A DNA stretch of 14,845 nt from Phycisphaerales bacterium (lineage in GTDB: Bacteria; Planctomycetota; Phycisphaerae; Tepidisphaerales; Tepidisphaeraceae), in the NCBI GenBank assembly GCA_003153655.1, contig PMAK01000250.1:1-14845 (forward strand), read 5' to 3'. The notes under the pieces were generated by a model. The model saw only the letters and a program-made list of their open reading frames with translations, had not been told where the DNA came from and did no database searches. How positions within the stretch are numbered: the stretch's first letter is position 1; every line of letters begins with the position of its first letter. The translations under genes and the position numbers were made by a program. Shown one piece after another: positions 1 through 6,936 of this stretch.

Positions 1-492
1 AAAGCCGATATCGAAGCCGCCCGTCAGCATTCCGGCACAGCGGTAATGTCCGAAAAAGACGCCGCCGGATATTCCCTTCAGGCAGCCGCGCTGCTGGAAA
101 AACTAGCCATCACCCGTGGCCACGCTCTGGACGTCTCCGTCGCCGAAGCCGGCCTTCTCACCGCCCTGAGCGATTCGCGTCCGCAAATCGCCAGCGCCGC
201 CGGAAAAGTCCTCGGCACGCTCAGCACGACCAGTTCGCAAAACGGCCTCGCCCTGAAGGCCAATAGCGCTGCAACGCCCACTGAAGTGCGGGTCAGCCTT
301 TACCAAAGCCTTGCCGAGAGCGCCAAGCACATCGGCAATCATCTCGATGCCGCGCAGATCGTGGACCTGGAAAAGGTGGTTTCCACCAGCACCGAGTCCG
401 CCGTGCGTGACGCCGCGGCCGAAGCCCGCGGAGCCCTGAATCTCCCGGCAGACCAGGCGCGAACGCTCATCCTGAGACAATCGCGCGTGTAA
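1..492 (+). CDS. HEAT-repeat-like protein, 5'-truncated by the window edge
   Basis: The reading frame is open from base 1 with no stop, so the first ATG at 46 is probably internal and the true start lies upstream. The visible 163 residues are Ala/Leu-rich and strongly helical. They contain alternating amphipathic helices such as RVSLYQSLAESAKHIG and SAVRDAAAEARGALNLP, which have the spacing and small-residue pattern of HEAT or armadillo-type repeats. No catalytic motif or membrane segment is visible in this part. In planctomycetes such repeats often end larger secreted or scaffold proteins, but the N-terminal domains are missing, so no function is assigned. The next gene starts 23 bases downstream on the same strand and could be co-transcribed. 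Confidence 0.75.
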   Translation, partial: KADIEAARQHSGTAVMSEKDAAGYSLQAAALLEKLAITRGHALDVSVAEAGLLTALSDSRPQIASAAGKVLGTLSTTSSQNGLALKANSAATPTEVRVSLYQSLAESAKHIGNHLDAAQIVDLEKVVSTSTESAVRDAAAEARGALNLPADQARTLILRQSRV

Positions 493-515
493 TAAAATTT
501 GCCGCGTCCCGAAAA

Positions 516-1019
516 ATGGCCGCGCCGTCCCCAACCACCGATCCCTCCTGGCTTCCAGCGCCCACCGAGCCGTTCTGGAAACCCCGCCTGCGGGATTCCG
601 TCCGCTACCTCGGCTGGCGAATCCTGCTGGTTCTGCTCTGCTCCATTGCTTTGGCCGCCTTGATTTTCGTCGCCTTGCGCTGGTCGCAATTCACCTGGGC
701 CATCGCGCTCTGGAAGCCAATCATAATGATGGTTGCGATTCCGATCCTGATTTCCCTCTCCGCGATGGGCAGCGCTCTGCGAGCCCGCCGCGAGCCGTTC
801 TGCATCCACTGCGGCTACAGCCTGCAAGGTCTCCCCGACCATTATCCCTGCCCGGAATGCGGCCGCCCAAACTGTCTGCGATTGATCGATGAATATCGCC
901 GAGACCCCGCCTGGTTCGTCGCCCGCTGCCGCAACCGACTGTCGCTGCCGTCCACCCACGTCCCCTTTAGCGCCGGCCCGGTCCAGTCCCGCCGCAAATC
1001 GCGTGACGGCACATCCTGA
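516..1019 (+). CDS. Small membrane protein with C-terminal zinc ribbon, function unknown
   Basis: A 167-residue protein. A proline-rich N-terminus is followed by two hydrophobic segments at about residues 35-55 and 63-83, so it should be an inner-membrane protein. Directly after them comes a zinc ribbon with Cys96-x2-Cys99 and Cys112-x2-Cys115, reading CIHCGYSLQGLP and CPECGR. This CGYxLxGL...CPECGR ribbon is a frequent signature in planctomycete membrane proteins of unknown role; that is recalled family knowledge, not a search. The ribbon is likely cytoplasmic because an RARREP stretch follows helix 2. The tail is basic. No strong Shine-Dalgarno sequence precedes the ATG; it was chosen because it is the first in frame and leaves a complete N-terminus before helix 1. 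Confidence 0.8.
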   Translation: MAAPSPTTDPSWLPAPTEPFWKPRLRDSVRYLGWRILLVLLCSIALAALIFVALRWSQFTWAIALWKPIIMMVAIPILISLSAMGSALRARREPFCIHCGYSLQGLPDHYPCPECGRPNCLRLIDEYRRDPAWFVARCRNRLSLPSTHVPFSAGPVQSRRKSRDGTS

Positions 1020-1037
1020 AACGATCGAATGACGGCG

Positions 1038-1430
1038 TTAGGTCCCAGGAGCAGCCTGCTCCGGCACGATCGTCACGGCCGTTCCATAGCACAGCACTTC
1101 CGTCGCCGACGCTGTCTTGCCGCCGATTTCCGACGCGTCATACCGAAATCCCAGCACCGCGTTCGCTCCCACCGCCAGCGCATGCTGGATCAGTAGATCA
1201 TACGCCTGCTGACGCGTCTGTTCGCACATATCCGTATATGCCCCGATGCGCCCGCCGATGATCGACTTGAGGCCGCCCAGAATCCCCTGCGAAATCGTCG
1301 GCGACCGCACGATCAGCCCTCTCACCACGCCCAGATATTGCACGATTCGATAACCTTCGATCGTGAATGTCGTAGTCACCGGAATATGTGCCCCTCCGCC
1401 AACATAAGGAATGGATGGTGGAATGCTCAT
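1038..1430 (-). CDS. YbjQ/UPF0145 family protein
   Basis: A 130-residue protein with the layout of the YbjQ (UPF0145, DUF74) family. Near the N-terminus it has TTTFTIEGYRIVQYLGVVRG, then a GG-rich turn (ILGGLKSIIGGRIGAYT). A helix with YDLLIQHALAVGANAVLGFR leads into the typical segment ATEVLCYGTAVTI. The family forms pentameric rings resembling some metal-binding folds; its cellular role is unsettled. It is a single convergent gene, tail to tail with the zinc-ribbon gene. Just upstream of the ATG, on the minus strand, lies TATACT with 7 bases between it and the ATG (plus-strand 1438-1443). That would allow a leaderless transcript, and no Shine-Dalgarno sequence is visible. The family call is firm; the physiological role is not. 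Confidence 0.9.
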   Translation of the reverse strand: MSIPPSIPYVGGGAHIPVTTTFTIEGYRIVQYLGVVRGLIVRSPTISQGILGGLKSIIGGRIGAYTDMCEQTRQQAYDLLIQHALAVGANAVLGFRYDASEIGGKTASATEVLCYGTAVTIVPEQAAPGT

Positions 1431-1451
1431 CCCGAAAGTATAAGCCCAACC

Positions 1452-1480
1452 CCAAAAAACCCGAAACCCCGCCGGTTTTC
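1452..1480 (-). terminator. Possible intrinsic terminator downstream of the liv operon
   Basis: Read on the minus strand, GAAAACC-GGCGG-GGTTTC forms a short hairpin with one bulge (plus-strand 1463-1480). Three G residues and a run of six T follow (plus-strand A-run 1454-1459). It lies about 130 bases after the last liv gene and just before the YbjQ gene on the same strand. The stem is short, so this is a modest call. Confidence 0.35.
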
Positions 1481-1558
1481 CCGCTCGTTGGAAAGATCCA
1501 AAATATGCTCTAAAACGAAAGATTATGGAAGAAAATGAGAGATAACCGACCCATGATT

Positions 1559-1600
1559 CGGATTTCTAGTTTCGGATTTCTAGTTTCGGATTTCTGGTTT
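1559..1600. repeat. 14-bp tandem repeat, three copies
   Basis: The unit cggatttctagttt occurs at 1559-1572, 1573-1586 and 1587-1600; the last copy has one A-to-G change. It sits in the untranslated stretch right after the final gene of the liv operon. On the minus strand it reads as repeated AGAAATCCGAAACT, which translates spuriously as Arg-Asn-Pro-Lys-like peptides. I recall similar AT-rich repeats between genes in planctomycete genomes; no function is known to me. Confidence 0.85.
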
Positions 1601-1612
1601 CGCTATTTGCGC

Positions 1613-2374
1613 CTATCCGCCCAGATATGCCTTCTTTACCTCGGCATTCTCCAAAAGGTTCGCAGCCTTGTCCGAAAGAATGATCCTGCCGGTCTGCATC
1701 ACGTATCCCCGGTTGGCCACGGTCAGCGCCATATGCGCATTCTGCTCGACAAGCAGGATCGTCGTGCCGTGCAGGTTGATCTCGCGGATAATTTGAAATA
1801 TCTGCCGCACGATCAGCGGCGCCAGGCCCAGCGACGGCTCGTCCAAAAGCAGCAGCTTTGGCCGGCCCATCAGCGATCGGCCAATCGCCAGCATCTGCTG
1901 TTCGCCGCCGCTCAATGTCCCGGCCCGCTGGTTCTTCCGCTCGGCCAGCACCGGAAATAATCCAAAGCATCGCTCCAGGCCTTCTTCAATATCCGATCTT
2001 TTTCGCAGCGTGAACGCGCCCAGCAGCAGATTGTCCCGCACCGTCAGATTCGCAAACACCTGCCGCCCCTCCGGCACATGGCTGATCCCGAGCCGCACAA
2101 TCTGATCCGCCCGCATTCCAACAAGGTCTTTCGTGGCCCCAAAATATTCGAGCGTCTTCGCGTCGCTCTTAACCTGCGCCGCCGGTGGACACCACGAAAT
2201 CTCCCCGCCCGTCGGCTTCAATAATCCGCTGATCGTCCGAAGCAGCGTCGTTTTCCCCGCGCCGTTCGCCCCGATCAGCGCGACAATCTCGCCCCGGTCG
2301 ATTTCGATCGACACCTCGCGCAGCGCCGTGATGACGCCATAGCAAACCGTCAGACCATTCACCGAAAGCAGCAC
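1613..2374 (-). CDS. livF: Branched-chain amino acid ABC transporter, ATPase LivF
   Basis: Cytoplasmic ATPase of a LIV-type importer. It is 253 residues long. Walker A GANGAGKTT is at residues 35-43, the LivF-typical HVPEGRQVFANLTVRDNL follows, then the signature LSGGEQQMLAIGRS and Walker B LLLLDEPSLGLAP. The PEGR...LTV segment separates LivF from LivG. It is last in the operon, starting one base after the stop of livG, and should form a heterodimer with LivG on the LivH/LivM pair. An unusual stretch of about 20 residues (CPPAAQVKSDAKTLEYFGA) sits between the first ATPase strands and the ADQIVRLG helix, where typical LivF proteins have a short loop. This explains most of the extra length over the usual 233-240 residues. 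Confidence 0.95.
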   Translation of the reverse strand: MLLSVNGLTVCYGVITALREVSIEIDRGEIVALIGANGAGKTTLLRTISGLLKPTGGEISWCPPAAQVKSDAKTLEYFGATKDLVGMRADQIVRLGISHVPEGRQVFANLTVRDNLLLGAFTLRKRSDIEEGLERCFGLFPVLAERKNQRAGTLSGGEQQMLAIGRSLMGRPKLLLLDEPSLGLAPLIVRQIFQIIREINLHGTTILLVEQNAHMALTVANRGYVMQTGRIILSDKAANLLENAEVKKAYLGG

Positions 2375-2375
2375 G

Positions 2376-3143
2376 CTAAACCTCGGCCTTCCCCAGGTAC
2401 GCTTCGATCACCTTCGGATCATCCTGCACCTGCTGCGGCGTTCCGACGGAAATAGTTTCCCCATGATCCAGCACGGTCATCCGCTGGCAGACGGACATGA
2501 CCAGCTTCATGTCATGCTCGATCAGCCAGATGCCGACGTTGAATTTTCGCCGCACCGCGCCGATCAGTTCCATCAGGTCCATCTTCTCCTGCGGATTCAT
2601 TCCCGCGGCCGGCTCGTCGAGCATCAAAACCTTCGGCCGCGTCGCCAATGCCCGCGCAATCTCCAATCTCCGCTGCGGTCCATACGCCAGCGTCCGCGCC
2701 GAATCGTGCAGCCGATCCACGAGATCAAACGTTCGCAGCAATTCGATCGCCTCCTCTTCGTGCAATCGCTCCTCCATCTGCTGCCGCCGCGATCGCACCA
2801 GCGTTCCGAGGAATCCGTGCGCCACTGACTGGTTGAACCCGATCAGCACATTATCCAGCACCGACAATCCGCCAAACAGCCGAATATTTTGAAACGTCCG
2901 CGCGATGCCACGCCGATTCACCCGAAACGGCTTCATCCCGGCGATCGACTTTCCATCCAGCAACACATCGCCGGCAGTGGGGCGGTACACCCCGGTTACG
3001 ATATTAAACACGGTGGTTTTCCCCGCCCCGTTAGGCCCAATGAGGCCCACGAGTTCCCCTTGATCCAGTGCAAAATTAAACCCCGACAGTGCCCGCAGGC
3101 CGCGAAACTCGATGCCAAGATTTTTGATTTCAAGGAGAGCCAT
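2376..3143 (-). CDS. livG: Branched-chain amino acid ABC transporter, ATPase LivG
   Basis: A 255-residue cytoplasmic ATPase and partner of LivF. Walker A GPNGAGKTT is at residues 36-44. It is followed by the LivG hallmark RRGIARTFQNIRLFGGLSV, with its Q-loop glutamine. The signature is the family's LAYGPQRRLEIARALA rather than LSGGQ, Walker B is VLMLDEPAAGMNP, and the switch histidine is in WLIEHDMKLVM. The C-terminus (QDDPKVIEAYLG) is also typical of the family. The gene starts 3 bases after the stop of livM and ends 1 base before livF, so the three are translated from one message. Nothing is missing from the catalytic core. Confidence 0.96.
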   Translation of the reverse strand: MALLEIKNLGIEFRGLRALSGFNFALDQGELVGLIGPNGAGKTTVFNIVTGVYRPTAGDVLLDGKSIAGMKPFRVNRRGIARTFQNIRLFGGLSVLDNVLIGFNQSVAHGFLGTLVRSRRQQMEERLHEEEAIELLRTFDLVDRLHDSARTLAYGPQRRLEIARALATRPKVLMLDEPAAGMNPQEKMDLMELIGAVRRKFNVGIWLIEHDMKLVMSVCQRMTVLDHGETISVGTPQQVQDDPKVIEAYLGKAEV

Positions 3144-3146
3144 ACA

Positions 3147-4151
3147 TCAAACCATCGCCGTCTTACGCTTCCACCACAGCTCCCGATTTCCCAGCAATCC
3201 TTCCGGCCGGACAAGCATCATGACAATCAACAGCAGCGCATAAATCACGAGTCGCCAATCCTCAAAGGCGCGAAGTTGTTCAGGCAGATAAGTAAGTAGA
3301 ATCGCCGCCAAAACCGATCCGGTAATGCTCCCCGATCCGCCGAGAACCACCATGACCACGATCACGATGGATTTCACAAAATTAAAATCACCAGGATCAA
3401 GATTTCCCGATAGCGTCGCCGAAAGCACCCCAGCCACGCCGGCGAAGAACGCGCCGATGACGAACGCCGCCACTTTGTAGTAAGTCGTATCGATCCCCAT
3501 CGCCGCCGCCGCGATCTCATCTTCGCGCACCGCGAAAAATGGCTTGCCTTTTGCCGAATAAACCAGCCGAGCGATGACGACCACGCAGATGACCACCCAC
3601 GCATAGGTCCAAAAGAAATTGGTCACGTGCGGGATATTGTGCAGCCCGGCTGAGCCGCCAACTTCGAATTTGCCGATGGATTCGATTTGATTCAATACGA
3701 CGGTGATGATTTCACCAAAGCCAAGCGTTGCGATTGCCAGATAATCGCCGCGCAAACGCAACGTCGGTATCCCCACGATTAATCCGGCAATCGCCGCGAC
3801 CAGGCCGCCGAGAATCGTCACGCCAATAAACACCGGCGGCAAAAGCGCGCCATGAATCTGATGCTGATAATGTTTCAGCAAAACCCCGCCGGTGTATGCC
3901 CCGAGCGCCATGAACCCCGCGTGCCCCAGCGAAAATTGCCCGGTGATCCCATTAATCAAATTCAGGCTGACCGCCAGGATGATCGCGACCCCGATGCGGA
4001 TCAGCACATCCAGCACATAATTGTCGATGTATTTATCGAACGAAATACTGACGGGAATCAGAGCGGCGATGACGATCCCCACTCCAAGATTCACAGCCCA
4101 GGCCGGAACCTCGCCGCGATGCAGCATGGTTGCGCTGGCCGCTTGATCCAT
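3147..4151 (-). CDS. livM: Branched-chain amino acid ABC transporter, permease LivM
   Basis: A 334-residue inner-membrane permease with about eight to ten hydrophobic segments. Family marks are LNLINGITGQFSLGHAGFMA, PTLRLRGDYLAIATLGFGEI, the cytoplasmic coupling region GKPFFAVREDEIAAAAMGID, and the ending LVRPEGLLG. The frame stays open 148 codons further upstream, but that part reads antisense-like, non-hydrophobic sequence inside livH. The ATG at 4151 is preferred because its A is the last base of the livH stop (TGATG), a classic coupling arrangement, and it gives the normal LivM length. It pairs with LivH to form the channel. Substrates of the family are Leu, Ile and Val, and in some members amides or urea; the exact substrate here cannot be read from sequence. 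Confidence 0.95.
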   Translation of the reverse strand: MDQAASATMLHRGEVPAWAVNLGVGIVIAALIPVSISFDKYIDNYVLDVLIRIGVAIILAVSLNLINGITGQFSLGHAGFMALGAYTGGVLLKHYQHQIHGALLPPVFIGVTILGGLVAAIAGLIVGIPTLRLRGDYLAIATLGFGEIITVVLNQIESIGKFEVGGSAGLHNIPHVTNFFWTYAWVVICVVVIARLVYSAKGKPFFAVREDEIAAAAMGIDTTYYKVAAFVIGAFFAGVAGVLSATLSGNLDPGDFNFVKSIVIVVMVVLGGSGSITGSVLAAILLTYLPEQLRAFEDWRLVIYALLLIVMMLVRPEGLLGNRELWWKRKTAMV

Positions 4152-5083
4152 CAAACCTTCTCCACGGTTGTCTTGCCCAGCAATCCGCTGGGTCGCACAA
4201 GAAGAATCAGAATCAACACAACAAACGCCGCCGCATTGGAATAGTTGTTGTACTGCGCCGGCAAATATCCCTTGAGAAGCGTCTCGACAAGCCCCATTAA
4301 AAATCCGCCGAGCAATGCGCCAGGAATGCTGCCGATCCCGCCGAGCACGGCCGCGACGAACGCCTTGATTCCCGGGATCAATCCCATGAGCGGATCGACC
4401 TGATATCGCATCGCATCCACAACGCCCGCGACAGCCGCCAGCGCCGAGCCGAGAACGAATGTCATCGAGATCACGCGATTGGTATTGATTCCCATCAGCG
4501 ATGCCGTATCCACCCTGAACGAAACCGCGCGAAGGGCGAGCCCCATTTTCGTTTTCAGCACGAACCAACTCAGCCCCAGCATCATTGCTATGCACAAACC
4601 CATGCTGATGAGATCAAGATTCGTCACAATAACCGGCGAATGTGATGCCCCGACAGCGATGCTCAGCACAGGCCGAATCACAAGCAATTCCGGCAAATTC
4701 CGCGGCGTTGCCCCAAAAATACGGCGATTCTGAAACAGATTCTCCAGCAGCAACGAAACGCCGATTGCCGTAATCAACGACACAAGCCGCGGCCGATGCC
4801 GCAATGGCCGATAGCACAAATATTCAATCGTAAATCCCAACGCGCCGCATCCAACCATCGCCCCCAGAAAAATAATCGGCAGCGCCACCCAGACCGGCGA
4901 ATTTAACCCGGCCAACTTCACCGCGAGTTCATACGCGATGACCGCCCCGACCATGTAAACATCGCCATGAGCGAAATTGATCAGCCGCAAAACCCCGTAC
5001 ACCATCGTGTAGCCAAGCGCAATGAGGGCATATACCGCGCCCACCGAAAGCCCGTTGACCAGTTGCTGGAGAAAATCATGCAT
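4151..5083 (-). CDS. livH: Branched-chain amino acid ABC transporter, permease LivH
   Basis: A 310-residue inner-membrane permease. The N-terminus FLQQLVNGLSVGAVYALIAL and the next segment YTMVYGVLRLINFAHGDVYM are diagnostic for LivH. Later marks are ALRAVSFRVDTASLMGINTN (the coupling helix region), VDPLMGLIPGIKAFVAAVLG and the GSIPGALLGGFLMGLVE motif, ending LVRPSGLLG. It starts 6 bases after the stop of the binding-protein gene, and its stop overlaps the livM start by one base. It forms the translocation pore with LivM. No anomaly is seen. Confidence 0.96.
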   Translation of the reverse strand: MHDFLQQLVNGLSVGAVYALIALGYTMVYGVLRLINFAHGDVYMVGAVIAYELAVKLAGLNSPVWVALPIIFLGAMVGCGALGFTIEYLCYRPLRHRPRLVSLITAIGVSLLLENLFQNRRIFGATPRNLPELLVIRPVLSIAVGASHSPVIVTNLDLISMGLCIAMMLGLSWFVLKTKMGLALRAVSFRVDTASLMGINTNRVISMTFVLGSALAAVAGVVDAMRYQVDPLMGLIPGIKAFVAAVLGGIGSIPGALLGGFLMGLVETLLKGYLPAQYNNYSNAAAFVVLILILLVRPSGLLGKTTVEKV

Positions 5084-5089
5084 GTCGGA

Positions 5090-6208
5090 TCAATTCGGCT
5101 GAATCGTATCCGCAAGATGCGTCTTGCCGTCACGGATTTCCAGAATCACGATTGGCTTCTTGGCGTTGTGGTTCTCATCGATCGTGATGCTGCCGCCGGC
5201 GCCGGGGAAATCCTTGGTTTGCGCAATCGCATCCCGGACCGCATTACGATCGGTCGAGCCGGCCCGCTTGATCGCATCAAACATCACGCGTGCCGCGTCA
5301 TACCCGGTAATTCCAAATGCATCAGGGACGGCGCCATATTTCGCCTTGTATGTCGCGATAAATTGCTGAACGCTCGGCCTGGGATCCTCAGGCGAATAAT
5401 GGTTGGTAAAGCAGCACCCTTCAGAAATGCTGTCGAGCGTCGCGCCATCCCAGCCGTCGCCGCCGAAAAACGGAACAGTGAATCCAAGGCTTCTTGCCTG
5501 CCGAAGGATCAGATCGATTTCCGTGTAATATCCCGGCAAATAAACCGCGTCCGGGTTCTTCGACTGCATCCGCGTCAGCTGCGCCTTAAATTCCTTGTCC
5601 CCGTCGCTGTAAGTTTCCTCGGAAACGATCTGCCCGCCCGCAGCCGTAAATGTTTGCTTGAAAAACATCGAAAGTTTTTTGCTGTAATCCGAATTGCTCG
5701 AGCTGAATACAGCGACGCGCTTCCAATTCTTTTTTATCGCGAACTGCGCTCCCACCGACCCCTGAAAATCATCCGTGAAGCAAACCCGGAAAACATATTT
5801 CCGGTCCTTGGTCACATCCGGATTCGTGCTTGAGGGCGAGATCATCGGCACACCCTCCTGTTCGCAAACGCTCCCGCCTGCCAAGCTCCGCGTGCTCGCC
5901 ACTTCACCCAGCACGCCGACCACATTGTCCCGGTCGATCAATTTCTTCACGACGGAGACCGCTTCATCCTGATTCCCCTCATCATCTTCCGTCACTAGCC
6001 GCACGGGCTTGCCGAGCAATCCCCCAGCGGCATTGATCTCATCAACAGCCAGTTGAATTCCGTTATGCGTCCCCTGTCCGAACACGGCCGTCGTGCCGCT
6101 CAGCGATCCATATTCCCCGATGACAATATCGCTTGATTCCCCTTGCTGTTTCTTGCATCCGCTCAGGCAGAGCAGAACAACCGTCGTCCAAAAAGCCATC
6201 CATCTCAT
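5090..6208 (-). CDS. LIV-type ABC transporter substrate-binding lipoprotein
   Basis: A 372-residue periplasmic binding protein of the Leu/Ile/Val family (Peripla_BP_6), anchored as a lipoprotein. The signal peptide MRWMAFWTTVVLLCLSGC has lipobox LSGC with Cys18. The mature start DIVIGEYGSLSGTTAVFG and AVDEINAAGGLLGKPVRLV are typical of the fold; FGITGYDAARVMFDAI is in the C-terminal lobe. A GTG at 6220 and an ATG at 6214 also lie in frame. The ATG at 6208 is preferred because GGAG ends 6 bases before it and it gives a normal lipoprotein signal. It is first in the liv operon, as in many bacteria. Gene symbols livJ and livK cannot be told apart here, so none is given. Confidence 0.92.
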   Translation of the reverse strand: MRWMAFWTTVVLLCLSGCKKQQGESSDIVIGEYGSLSGTTAVFGQGTHNGIQLAVDEINAAGGLLGKPVRLVTEDDEGNQDEAVSVVKKLIDRDNVVGVLGEVASTRSLAGGSVCEQEGVPMISPSSTNPDVTKDRKYVFRVCFTDDFQGSVGAQFAIKKNWKRVAVFSSSNSDYSKKLSMFFKQTFTAAGGQIVSEETYSDGDKEFKAQLTRMQSKNPDAVYLPGYYTEIDLILRQARSLGFTVPFFGGDGWDGATLDSISEGCCFTNHYSPEDPRPSVQQFIATYKAKYGAVPDAFGITGYDAARVMFDAIKRAGSTDRNAVRDAIAQTKDFPGAGGSITIDENHNAKKPIVILEIRDGKTHLADTIQPN

Positions 6209-6265
6209 CAGCATCTCCACAGTTGCTCGGCAGCGTCCCGGGCCGAAATGTAAATCCCCGCCTCA

Positions 6266-6299
6266 CCCGCCGCAAGCGGGACGGCCTGCGGATGGCCGT
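6266..6299. repeat. Pair of adjacent hairpins, REP-like
   Basis: Two hairpins lie next to each other between divergent genes. CCCGC-cgcaa-GCGGG is at 6266-6280, and ACGGCC-tgcggat-GGCCGT is at 6281-6299. Paired GC-rich palindromes in intergenic DNA resemble REP-type extragenic repeats. Copy number cannot be judged from this window. No T-run follows, so it is not a clear terminator. Confidence 0.45.
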
Positions 6300-6398
6300 G
6301 CCTTTGCCTCAAATCATGCGATGGCTCGACCGAAGTTCGATGTGTTTCCCTGTGGCGTCAGGTTGCGGCCAAAGCCAGCGCTAGGTTACATTCCCAGC

Positions 6399-6821
6399 AT
6401 GGCAAACGGTTATATCGCTCGAGGCAAAGTCACGGAGGCCAAGGACTCGCGCGTTGTCTTCCAGCCATTTGACACCAACTACCAATTGCATCTCCAAACG
6501 GCAAAGCCATACACCGGACCGATCGGACAACTCATCAATGCACGCATTCACGCCAAGGCGGTAAAGGTTTATACCGTTCCAAGCGGCGGCGGATTCATTT
6601 CCCCACTCTTCGGCCCCCCCAAAATCATTCAGGGCCGAGCCGTACAAGTGGATGATCGAATGGTCGTCATCCGAGCCGGCGCACTTGTGACCGTTGAACT
6701 TCCCACCGCCGATGAAGGTGTCGATCTATCCGAAGGCCCGCTGGCTGTCGGCTCCCTCGTCAATGCGGTCACCATGCCCGGCGCGACCTTCGAATGGGTC
6801 TCTCCAGGCACATTGAAATGA
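6399..6821 (+). CDS. Hypothetical protein with internal duplication
   Basis: A 140-residue protein of unknown function. It has no signal peptide and no membrane helix, so it is probably cytoplasmic. The two halves resemble each other: ARGKVTEAKDSRVVFQP...GPIGQLINARI and IQGRAVQVDDRMVVIRA...GPLAVGSLVNAVT. Each is a string of beta strands ending in a G-P-(I/L)-x-(V/G) turn, which suggests two small beta-barrel lobes. The frame is open further upstream from 6093, but that part reads proline-rich sequence through the hairpins and antisense to the binding protein. The ATG at 6399 begins a compact, folded-looking protein, though no clear Shine-Dalgarno sequence precedes it; another ATG at 6319 is possible. 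It is divergent from the liv operon. Confidence 0.7.
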   Translation: MANGYIARGKVTEAKDSRVVFQPFDTNYQLHLQTAKPYTGPIGQLINARIHAKAVKVYTVPSGGGFISPLFGPPKIIQGRAVQVDDRMVVIRAGALVTVELPTADEGVDLSEGPLAVGSLVNAVTMPGATFEWVSPGTLK

Positions 6822-6850
6822 TTTCTTTTTGTTAATATAGATAAAATGCA

Positions 6851-6874
6851 GCCGGTTTTCGATGTGAAAACGGC
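6851..6874. other. Intergenic hairpin after the hypothetical gene
   Basis: GCC-(G)-GTTTTC, loop gatgt, GAAAAC-GGC forms a nine-pair stem with one bulged G. It lies 29 bases after the stop of the 140-residue gene. There is no T-run on the plus strand side, so it may be an mRNA 3'-end stabiliser or a Rho-dependent end rather than an intrinsic terminator. Confidence 0.4.
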
Positions 6875-6905
6875 GTTGGGACACATCGCGCAATATTTTC
6901 CCAGT

Positions 6906-6933
6906 TTAACATTATTCGGCGCAGGTTTATAGA
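6906..6933 (+). promoter_or_regulatory. Candidate promoter for the structured RNA
   Basis: TTAACA at 6906-6911 (5 of 6 to TTGACA), a 16-base spacer, then TATAGA at 6928-6933 (4 of 6 to TATAAT). Transcription would begin near 6940, right at the first hairpin of the candidate RNA. This is pattern matching only. Confidence 0.45.
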
Positions 6934-6936
6934 TTT

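Noticed and set aside
1559..1600. CRISPR array from the regular repeats
   Set aside because: The units are 14 bases and directly adjacent with no spacers, and no cas gene is present.
4152..4595. Upstream extension of livM giving a 482-residue protein
   Set aside because: The extra 148 codons lie in another frame of livH, are not hydrophobic, and the ATG at 4151 gives the normal LivM length with a TGATG junction.
4967..5833. Long plus-strand frame of 288 codons
   Set aside because: It is a shadow antisense to the binding-protein gene and livH; the composition is rich in Arg/His/Ile with no domain pattern.
6093..6398. Upstream extension of the 140-residue hypothetical protein
   Set aside because: It runs antisense through the binding-protein start and through two hairpins, and is low-complexity and proline-rich.
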